DNA from: CAYUNA01 sp047629355
Lineage (GTDB): Bacteria > Bacteroidota > Bacteroidia > Chitinophagales > Saprospiraceae
Direction: 5' to 3'
Length of the DNA: 15,164 nt
Assembly: GCA_047629355.1 (NCBI GenBank)
Contig: JBLHWU010000163.1
Location: 1 to 15,164 of the forward strand
Shown: positions 1-5,865 of the stretch, one piece after another
How the letters are laid out: each line of letters opens with the position of its first letter
Position numbering within the stretch: position 1 is the first letter of the stretch
The notes under the pieces: model-generated
Seen by the model: only the letters and a program-made list of their open reading frames with translations
Databases searched by the model: none
Told to the model about the DNA's origin: nothing
Made by a program: the position numbers and the translations under genes

Positions 1-30
1 AAAACTGTTGACGTGTGCGTGCAGTTTTTT
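1..30 (+). terminator. Rho-independent terminator of a gene left of the window
   Basis: AAAACTG (1-7) pairs with CAGTTTT (22-28). An inner ACG/CGT stem closes a TGTG loop, and a run of six T ends the structure. It would end a + strand transcript entering from the left. The window cuts off the left flank, so the stem may be longer. Confidence 0.55.
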
Positions 31-196
31 CGTAAACCCTATTCCCTAAACAACCCCATCTTTTAAATTAAGACGTTCTTTCTTTCATTTCAATCACTCA
101 TTCTCCCTATTCATGGGTATAAATATCCTTTTTTTAATTTTTTATAAAAAAATATTAGAATTTTGAAACATATTTGCCTTACCTTCGTATCTATAC

Positions 197-257
197 TAGC
201 AGGGCTTATTTTAAGTAACTAAAAATCATTAATTTAGGTTTAAAATAAGCGTTGCTA
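197..257. repeat. Imperfect 18-bp inverted repeat
   Basis: Arm 197-214 pairs with 240-257. The inner 11 bp (GCTTATTTTAA at 204-214 with 240-250) are perfect, two bases mismatch, and TAGCA/TGCTA pairs outside them. The 25-bp AT-rich spacer and lack of a T-run make a terminator unlikely; an operator or the end of a small element are alternatives. Confidence 0.5.
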
Positions 258-547
258 AATAAATTATAATCCAAATCCACTCAAATTTTGTAAATGCGTA
301 CGTTCGGTTTATCCGAAGTTTCCCAAAACTGTACGTTATATACTTACCGATTTACATTTTCCAAAATTCAGGATTTTGAGGTTATAACTTTATTTTATTT
401 AGACTAAAAGACGGAAGTTTTATAGCCTTATCATTATTAAATTCAATGATAAATATTACGATAGAATACTTCATTCTTTCGTTAAGCGTGTCTATTGTCT
501 GAATCACCTCACACTATTTCACACTACACACTGGAAATACTCAAAGT

Positions 548-708
548 AAAATTTCGTTAAGAAGAAGAAATCCGAGCGAAATTTTGTTAATATTCATAGG
601 TGTTATTGTCTTTACCGACAGTGACAACACCCTGCTATTAACACATTATAATCCTATTTATTTTTGAGAACCCTGCCTCACGACAAATGAGGTGGGTTTC
701 TTTTTTTT
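548..708 (+). ncRNA. Candidate structured small RNA ending in a terminator
   Basis: Three consecutive hairpins occur without an ORF. The first is a perfect 9-bp stem (AAAATTTCG 548-556 with 577-585). The second pairs GGTGTT (599-604) with AACACC (626-631), with an inner TGTC/GACA stem. The third is the intrinsic terminator at 669-708. This resembles the 3' part of a small RNA or a processed leader. No promoter was identified and no known RNA family was recognised, so this is only a candidate. Confidence 0.22.
669..708 (+). terminator. Rho-independent terminator
   Basis: AACCC..CCTCA (669-680) pairs with TGAGG.GGGTT (688-698) around a 7-base loop, with a small internal mismatch. A run of eight or more T follows. 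No protein gene lies just upstream, so it may end a non-coding transcript. Confidence 0.7.
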
Positions 709-855
709 AAGCCCTTTTCTTACCTGATCTTTCCAAAAAGAATACTTAAAAAAGAATAATAGCCGCCATTTATATTACATTTTTCCTTCCTTTTTATAAA
801 AAAATCAAAACTCGTCTTATCTTCCGACTCTATTAAAATACAGTTGGTTCTCTAT

Positions 856-884
856 GGCAATTTTTATCCCTTAAATTGCCTTTT
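856..884 (+). promoter_or_regulatory. Hairpin in the leader of the 911-3649 gene
   Basis: GGCAATTT (856-863) pairs perfectly with AAATTGCC (873-880) around a 9-base loop, and TTTT follows. It sits 27 bp before the ATG at 911. It could be a weak attenuator or part of the 5' untranslated region. Confidence 0.3.
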
Positions 885-910
885 GAGCCCTCATTAGAAA
901 TCGACCATAC

Positions 911-3649
911 ATGAAATTGACTAAGACTCTTTACTTAGCGACCTTTGCGGTCTGCCTATTTGCGATGCCCTCTTTCCTGCAAGCGCAAGTTTCGTTTTCA
1001 CAGGAAAGCAATATCCTATCAGGTACTTTCAGCGGATTAGATTGTGCCGTTGATATGAATGGTGATTTTTTAGATGATGTCGTGGTCGTTAACGGTAGTG
1101 GCATTACGATTCATTATCAGCAACAAGACGGTAGTTTCACCTCGCAAGCTTTTAATATGGACATTGACTATGCACCAGATTGGAGCATTGCCGCTGGTGA
1201 TTTAGACAATAACGGTTACAATGATTTGCTATTGGGCAACGGTCAGCGCGTTACTTTTCTGATTGCTAACGAAGATGGTTCTGCCTATTCGCAAGATATG
1301 CATCCTGAGTATATTTTTTCCCAACGTTCTACTTTTGCAGACATTGATAATGATGGAAATTTAGACGCTTTCGTTTGCCATGATGTAGACCAAAGTCACC
1401 CCTATCGCAGCGATGGAAATGGTGGAATGACCCTCGACCAAACCTTAATTGAAACCATTGACTTGGCAGGTAATTATGCCGCGCTTTGGGTCGATTATGA
1501 CAACGATTGGGATACTGATTTATATGTTACCAAATGCCGCCAAGGTTCAAGCCCTGGTGATATTGAGCGTACCAACCGTATGTATCGGAATAATGGCGAT
1601 GGAACTTATACAGAAGTCGCCGATGATATCAATATGGCGGATAATGCACAATCTTGGGCAACCGTTTTTGAAGATTTCGATAACGATGGTGATTTTGATG
1701 CTTTTATTGTCAATCACGATGAGGCTAACCGTTTTATGATAAACAACGGAGCAGGCGTTTATGAAGACATTATTGATGATGTAAATATTGCTAAAAATGA
1801 CTTGGGTGCATGGGAAGCCAGTTCGGCAGATTTTGATAATGATGGCTATATGGACATCTTTTCAGAATTAGGTAAAGAAATTTACATGAATAATGGAAAC
1901 ATGACCTTTTCAGGCGTGGATATTCCAATTGATGATGGTGCATTGGGTGATTTTAACAATGACGGTTTTGTTGACATTTTGAAAGGTGGAACGATTTGGA
2001 TGAACGAAGGCAACGATAATAATTGGTTAACAATCAATACAATTGGCATCCAGAGTAATCGAAATGGCGTAGGGGCACGAGTTGAAATTTATGGCGCATG
2101 GGGCGTACAAATTCGGGAAGTTCGGGCAGGACAAAGCTTTAGTCCGATGAGTACCTTGAACATTCATTTTGGTATCGGTGAGGCGGAAGAAGTTGAAATG
2201 GTTGTCGTTAAATGGCCGTCTGGCTTAATGACTATGATTGAAAATCCAACCATCAATACGACCTTGACCCTTTCGGAAATTGACGCCGATTGCTTTGCGG
2301 ATAATGTTACAATTGAAGCGAATGGACCAACCTTGGTTTGTGCAGGAGAGACTGTAGAAATCATCGCTCCCGAAGGTACTGAATATCTTTGGTCAACAGG
2401 CGAAACGACACAGTCGATTACGGTATCTCAGACCGGTAATTATAATGTGATTTTGACCCACGCAGATGATTGTGTTTCCTTCTCCAATAATATAGTAGTT
2501 TCTAATATTCAAGATACTGCGCCAGAGATTTCGGTCGAAGGTCAAATGCTATTTTGTGAAGGTGGCTCCGTAATGTTGACGGCATCAGAAAGCATCGACT
2601 ACACTTGGTCGAATAGCGAAACAACACAAACTATCGAAGTTACTGAATCTGGTCAATATATGGTCACAACCACGGGACAATGTACCGATGATTTGATATC
2701 AGAATTGATTGAAGTAACCGTTTTAGATGCACCGCTACCAGAAGTTGAAGATGTCACCACCAATAGCCAAGGAACAGCGACCATTACTGGAATTGGTGAT
2801 AATTTAGTTTGGTACGACGAAGCAACAAGCGGCACCGCACTTGCAACAGGTGATGTTTTTGAAACAGGCATTTTGACAGAAGAAACCGTTTATTATGTAG
2901 AAAATGTACAACTTTATCCAGGTGATTTGCAAGATGGTGGAAAGCCGAATATGAACGGTGGTGGTGGAATTCCAGGCACCGGTTCCCCAATTTTCTTTGA
3001 TGCGTATGAGCCGTTTACGTTACTCTCTGTATTGGTAAGCGTGCCAGAAGAAAACACTACTCCAGGTATTAGAACGGTACAATTGATTGACGAAAATACA
3101 GCGGTCCTCTATTCTCAAGAATTTGATTTAGACTATGGCGACCATGTTTTGACCTTGGATTGGGCAATACCTGCTGGAACAAATTTAGGCATTCGATGTG
3201 TCGAAAATAATCTTTTCAGAAACAACAATGGCGTTAGTTACCCTTATCCAATTGGTGATGTAGGACAACTTACCGGCACTAATTTCGGTGGCGGCTGGTA
3301 CTATTATTTCTACGATTGGAAAATTCAAAAACAAGGTTTCGAATGTGTTTCTGACCGCGTAGAAGTAACCGTTTTCTTAACTGGAACAAACGAAGAAGAA
3401 TTATTCTCCAATCTTGCTGTCTTCCCTAACCCAGCACAAGATGAATTGAATATCCAGTTTGCCTTACACAATCAACAAGCTCTAAATATTGAATTATTGG
3501 ATGTTGTTGGTCGCGTGATTTGGACAGAAACGATGAATACCGCAACGGGTTCGACGCAGCTATCTTTAGCGGATTTGAGCAGCGGCGTTTATATGCTACA
3601 ATTGAAAACAGTAGAAGGTGTGGTGGCGCGAAAAGTGGTGAAGGAATAG
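911..3649 (+). CDS. Secreted FG-GAP/ASPIC-UnbV repeat protein with Ig-like domains and T9SS sorting signal
   Basis: A 912-residue protein that is probably exported and displayed or released by the type IX secretion system. Residues 1-26 form a signal peptide with a hydrophobic core, likely cut after the AQA-like site. Residues 48-360 hold about seven Asp-rich calcium-type loops of FG-GAP/VCBS type (for example DIDNDGNLD and DFDNDGDFD), expected to form a beta-propeller. Residues 380-455 match the ASPIC/UnbV domain (GVGARVEIYG from 386, WPSG at 435-438) seen in CRTAC1-like proteins. Two Ig-like repeats follow, with WSTGETTQ (494) and WSNSETTQ (566), then a third Ig-like module around 608-665 and an unassigned beta-rich domain. 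Residues 834-912 are a T9SS type A sorting domain (FPNPAQDELNI, ending KVVKE). No Shine-Dalgarno is visible. The gene appears monocistronic, ending at a strong terminator. The ligand is unknown; adhesion or glycan binding is possible. Confidence 0.9.
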   Translation: MKLTKTLYLATFAVCLFAMPSFLQAQVSFSQESNILSGTFSGLDCAVDMNGDFLDDVVVVNGSGITIHYQQQDGSFTSQAFNMDIDYAPDWSIAAGDLDNNGYNDLLLGNGQRVTFLIANEDGSAYSQDMHPEYIFSQRSTFADIDNDGNLDAFVCHDVDQSHPYRSDGNGGMTLDQTLIETIDLAGNYAALWVDYDNDWDTDLYVTKCRQGSSPGDIERTNRMYRNNGDGTYTEVADDINMADNAQSWATVFEDFDNDGDFDAFIVNHDEANRFMINNGAGVYEDIIDDVNIAKNDLGAWEASSADFDNDGYMDIFSELGKEIYMNNGNMTFSGVDIPIDDGALGDFNNDGFVDILKGGTIWMNEGNDNNWLTINTIGIQSNRNGVGARVEIYGAWGVQIREVRAGQSFSPMSTLNIHFGIGEAEEVEMVVVKWPSGLMTMIENPTINTTLTLSEIDADCFADNVTIEANGPTLVCAGETVEIIAPEGTEYLWSTGETTQSITVSQTGNYNVILTHADDCVSFSNNIVVSNIQDTAPEISVEGQMLFCEGGSVMLTASESIDYTWSNSETTQTIEVTESGQYMVTTTGQCTDDLISELIEVTVLDAPLPEVEDVTTNSQGTATITGIGDNLVWYDEATSGTALATGDVFETGILTEETVYYVENVQLYPGDLQDGGKPNMNGGGGIPGTGSPIFFDAYEPFTLLSVLVSVPEENTTPGIRTVQLIDENTAVLYSQEFDLDYGDHVLTLDWAIPAGTNLGIRCVENNLFRNNNGVSYPYPIGDVGQLTGTNFGGGWYYYFYDWKIQKQGFECVSDRVEVTVFLTGTNEEELFSNLAVFPNPAQDELNIQFALHNQQALNIELLDVVGRVIWTETMNTATGSTQLSLADLSSGVYMLQLKTVEGVVARKVVKE

Positions 3650-3672
3650 GATTTAAACTTGATTTTTTCTGT

Positions 3673-3714
3673 AAAAAGGTCTGTCAGTGACGTTTCATTG
3701 ACAGACCTTTTTTT
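3673..3714 (+). terminator. Strong, probably bidirectional intrinsic terminator
   Basis: The arms 3673-3690 and 3695-3712 pair over 18 bp with one G-U wobble around a CGTT loop. The left arm begins with five A and the right arm ends in a T-run. It lies 24 bp after the stop of the T9SS-sorted protein and fits termination of that gene. Because of its symmetry it could also stop - strand transcripts. Confidence 0.9.
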
Positions 3715-3782
3715 GATAAGTCGGTTTGAAAATGAAAAAATCCAATACTTTCCCTAAATTACCTGTCTAATAAAAAGAGGAG

Positions 3783-3829
3783 TTTGAGGAGGAAGAATGA
3801 TTTTGCAAAAATCATTCTTCCTCCTCAAA
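3783..3829. repeat. Perfect 22-bp hairpin, 3-base loop
   Basis: Arms 3783-3804 and 3808-3829 are perfectly complementary around GCA. The left arm is purine-rich (GAGGAGGAAG). There is no T-run on the + strand after it, so it is not a typical terminator for the upstream gene. It is the first of three such hairpins in 123 bp. Confidence 0.85.
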
Positions 3830-3837
3830 AAACCACC

Positions 3838-3858
3838 CGCATTGCCGCAGGCAATGCG
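3838..3858. repeat. Perfect 9-bp hairpin, 3-base loop
   Basis: CGCATTGCC (3838-3846) pairs with GGCAATGCG (3850-3858) around a GCA loop, the same loop as in the preceding hairpin. It is GC-rich in AT-rich surroundings. Confidence 0.8.
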
Positions 3859-3870
3859 CACTATTTTTTA

Positions 3871-3905
3871 TAGGAGGTAGAAAATTACAAATTTTCTACC
3901 TCCTA
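3871..3905. repeat. Perfect 16-bp hairpin, 3-base loop, just before the lipase start
   Basis: Arms 3871-3886 and 3890-3905 are perfectly complementary around ACA. The left arm contains AGGAGGT, which looks like a Shine-Dalgarno core but lies about 40 bp before the ATG at 3919 and is buried in the stem. The hairpin ends 13 bp before that ATG, so it may affect initiation. Confidence 0.8.
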
Positions 3906-3918
3906 ATACACAACCTAC

Positions 3919-4818
3919 ATGCACGCATTAGTCATTTCAGGCGGAGGAAGTAAAGGCGCATTCGCAGGCGGCGTCGCCGAATACTTGATGGAATATTGTG
4001 GCAGCGACTACAATATCTTTGTGGGCACTTCGACGGGAAGTCTCCTCGCACCGATGTTGGCAGCGGGCAAAATGGAGGAAATCAAAAAAATCTATACCTC
4101 CGTCAGCAATAAAGACATTTTCAATATCAATCCATTTATTATTAAAAAACGAGGAAAATTATTTTTCACTAAAATCAACCACATCAATACGATACGGATG
4201 TTTTTGAAAAAGAAAAAGTCCTTCGGCGAAACCAAAAATCTCCGCAAACTCATCGCCAAAACCTTCAAAAAAGAATACTACACCAAAGTTAGAAACAGTA
4301 AAAAAGACGTCATCATCACCGTCGCCAACCTAACCTCCAGCCGTGTCGAATACAAATCTATCCACGATTGCGACTACGAAGATTTTTGTGATTGGATGTG
4401 GGTGTCTTCGAATATCGTCCCGTTTATGAGTCTTGTCGTGAAGAACGGAATGGAATACGCCGACGGTGGTTTTGGTAGCTACCTCCCCGTGCATCCTGCG
4501 ATTGAAAAAGGTGCGAAAGTCATCGACGCCATCGTCCTTCGCCCCGAAAACTTACAAATCAATCACCTGCCTTCCACCAACCCTTTCGATGTCTTGTTGA
4601 AAGCCTTTGACTTTATGCTCAATCAAATCGGTAGCGATGATGTCGTGATTGGTAACTTGCATGGCTTGGCAAGTGATGTGGAAGTCAACACGTATTTTAC
4701 CCCGCATTTATTGACGGAACATTCGTTTATTTTTGACCCAGAGCAGATGACGGGCTGGTGGAAAGAGGGGTTTGAGTTTGGAAGGGATAATAATCCGAGG
4801 TGTGTGCAGTTGGGGTAG
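3919..4818 (+). CDS. Patatin-like phospholipase family protein
   Basis: A 299-residue protein with the patatin hydrolase signatures. GGGSKGAFAGG at residues 8-18 is the oxyanion-hole loop. GTSTG at 36-40 is the nucleophile elbow with Ser38. DGG at 182-184 carries the catalytic Asp of the Ser-Asp dyad. Members hydrolyse acyl ester bonds of phospholipids or neutral lipids; the substrate here is unknown. There is no signal peptide or clear membrane segment, so a cytoplasmic or peripheral enzyme is likely. A basic Lys-rich stretch at about 76-123 could contact membranes (inference). The ATG at 3919 places the catalytic motif 8 residues in, as usual for short bacterial patatins. It is preceded by three perfect hairpins and faces a convergent pseudogene, so it is probably transcribed alone. 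Confidence 0.9.
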   Translation: MHALVISGGGSKGAFAGGVAEYLMEYCGSDYNIFVGTSTGSLLAPMLAAGKMEEIKKIYTSVSNKDIFNINPFIIKKRGKLFFTKINHINTIRMFLKKKKSFGETKNLRKLIAKTFKKEYYTKVRNSKKDVIITVANLTSSRVEYKSIHDCDYEDFCDWMWVSSNIVPFMSLVVKNGMEYADGGFGSYLPVHPAIEKGAKVIDAIVLRPENLQINHLPSTNPFDVLLKAFDFMLNQIGSDDVVIGNLHGLASDVEVNTYFTPHLLTEHSFIFDPEQMTGWWKEGFEFGRDNNPRCVQLG

Positions 4819-4828
4819 GGATGCCTTC

Positions 4829-4853
4829 AAAAAAAAATCGACCGCTTCGCGGC
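4829..4853 (-). terminator. Small GC hairpin followed by T-run on the - strand
   Basis: On the - strand CCGC, loop GAA, GCGG (4852-4842) is followed within three bases by nine T (4837-4829). It could be the terminator of the decayed FGE-family gene. A GC hairpin just past a variable region is also a feature of diversity-generating retroelement targets, but this stem is shorter than in characterised cases. Confidence 0.4.
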
Positions 4854-4906
4854 AAAGAACAAAAGCGACAAAAACCAAAGGGTAAAAGGGTAAAAGTGAC
4901 CAAGGG

Positions 4907-5602
4907 TTAGTACCGGTTAGCCACGCGGCAGTTGTCATTGATGTTGTTGAACCAAGACCCGCCACGAACCACCCGGATGCCTTCTTCTCCATCTTGTAGC
5001 CAAGGCTCATCTCCACTGTCAGGAGCATGATTATAATCCTTATGCCATAAGTCAGCACACCACTCCCATACATTACCACTCATATCGCAAAGCCCTAATT
5101 GATTAGATAATTTTAAACCAACTGGCTTTGTTTCGTTATGGCTATTACCATTAGACCAACCAACTTCCTTCAAATTATTGCTACCCGCATAAATAAAATT
5201 ATCCTTTGCGCCTTCCTCTCCTCCACGAGCGGCGTATTCTCACTGCGCTTCGGTGGGTAAGCGGAATTTCTTGCCATCTTTAGCATTCTTGTCAGCAATA
5301 TCTGGCATTTTATTCAGCCTATCCAGAAAACCTTCGGGCTGGCATATATCATCCCAAGACACTTGTTCTACCGGACGATTATCGCCTTTGAAGCGCGAAG
5401 GGCTGCTTTTCATCACTTCTTGCCACAGGACTTGTGTTACGGAATATTTAGCCGTTTGGAAGGTGGATACCGTGATTTAATGGCGTGCCTTTTCACTTTT
5501 GCGATGAGAGTCATCATCTCCCATCCAAAAGATGCCGCCTTCGACGAGCACCAACTCCTCAAAAAACTGTTTTATCCATTGTTTATCTGTTGCTATCATC
5601 AT
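4907..5602 (-). pseudogene. Decayed formylglycine-generating-enzyme (FGE-sulfatase/SUMF1) family gene
   Basis: One continuous frame from ATG at 5602 (a second ATG at 5599) to 4907 reads as an FGE-sulfatase-domain protein: VEGGIFWMGDD near codons 20-30, ITVSTFQTAKYSVTQ after 42, RLPTEAQ just before 121, EYAARGG after it, then SGNVWEWCADLW and RVVRGGSWFNN. It is interrupted by TAA at codon 42 (5479-5477), TGA at codon 121 (5242-5240, where the family normally has the Trp of TEAQWEYAARGG) and TAA at codon 232 (4909-4907), before the usual GFR-type end. No frameshift is needed, so point mutations explain the first two stops. The longest intact piece, 5173-4907, begins at an internal Met. The intact relative may have been a carbohydrate-binding or regulatory FGE-fold protein rather than a true sulfatase activator, since the canonical catalytic cysteine pair is not apparent. 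Confidence 0.85.
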
Positions 5603-5626
5603 GGTTTTTATTTTGATGGGTAAAAT

Positions 5627-5661
5627 AGGGAATTGCAATGAAAAATGAGCAATGAGTTGGG
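5627..5661. repeat. Degenerate 7-bp tandem array
   Basis: Five consecutive 7-base units read AGGGAAT, TGCAATG, AAAAATG, AGCAATG, AGTTGGG. The shared AATG word recurs exactly every 7 bp in the middle three units. It lies 24 bp upstream of the start of the decayed FGE-family gene and beside the inverted-repeat element. Confidence 0.5.
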
Positions 5662-5685
5662 TTTTGAAATTTTAGTTTTCAAAAC
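5661..5685. repeat. Perfect 9-bp hairpin
   Basis: GTTTTGAAA (5661-5669) pairs with TTTCAAAAC (5677-5685) around a 7-base AT-only-plus-G loop. No T-run follows on either strand. It abuts the larger inverted repeat at 5689. Confidence 0.6.
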
Positions 5686-5688
5686 AAG

Positions 5689-5818
5689 AGCCCCCAAGCC
5701 CTAAAGGGGAGCAGTCCGATTTTCAGCCAGAAATTTGGATAAATGATAGGAAAATCCTCCTTTTTAACATGGATTTCATCATTATCTTGGATTTTCTCCC
5801 CTTTAGGGGTCGGGGGCT
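5689..5818. repeat. Inverted-repeat element with 23-bp GC-rich arms
   Basis: Arm 5689-5711 (AGCCCCC, 3 bases, CCCTAAAGGGGAG) recurs inverted at 5796-5818, differing only in the 3-base linker (AAG against GAC). About 84 bp of AT-rich sequence lies between. This word looks like an interspersed intergenic repeat of Bacteroidota (from memory, not searched). The whole could be a miniature inverted-repeat element or a large stem downstream of the XPB operon. A 65-codon ORF (5876-5679) reads through it and is probably not a gene. Confidence 0.6.
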
Positions 5819-5865
5819 TTTGCTTCAAAAATCGCTTTTGCAAAACCTCCAATCCCCTTAATTTA

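Larger units (their letters stand above)
1..910. other. Long non-coding region with several inverted repeats
   Basis: No open reading frame here has recognisable protein features, and I see no tRNA or rRNA. The stretch is strongly AT-rich. It holds a terminator at 1-30, an 18-bp imperfect inverted repeat (197-257), an 8-bp hairpin (428-435 with 445-452), a cluster of hairpins ending in a terminator (548-708) and a hairpin just before the next gene (856-880). Its length and structure suggest regulatory or small-RNA content, but I cannot assign a function. Confidence 0.6.

Noticed and set aside
2164..2990. Antisense ORFs within the T9SS-sorted protein gene
   Set aside because: They lack family features and are explained by the sense gene's codon pattern.
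3872..3878. AGGAGGT as the ribosome binding site of the lipase
   Set aside because: It is about 40 bp from the ATG and inside a perfect stem; Bacteroidota mostly do not depend on Shine-Dalgarno sites.
3783..3905. CRISPR array
   Set aside because: The three hairpins have different arms and lengths and no regular spacers.
4708..5079. 123-codon - strand ORF over the lipase end and the FGE pseudogene
   Set aside because: It runs out of frame with the recognisable FGE reading frame and antisense to the lipase; it is a shadow.
5240..5242. TGA read as tryptophan (recoded genetic code)
   Set aside because: The same frame also contains two TAA stops, and TGA is used as the stop of the 574-residue protein and of xpb, so decay is the better explanation.
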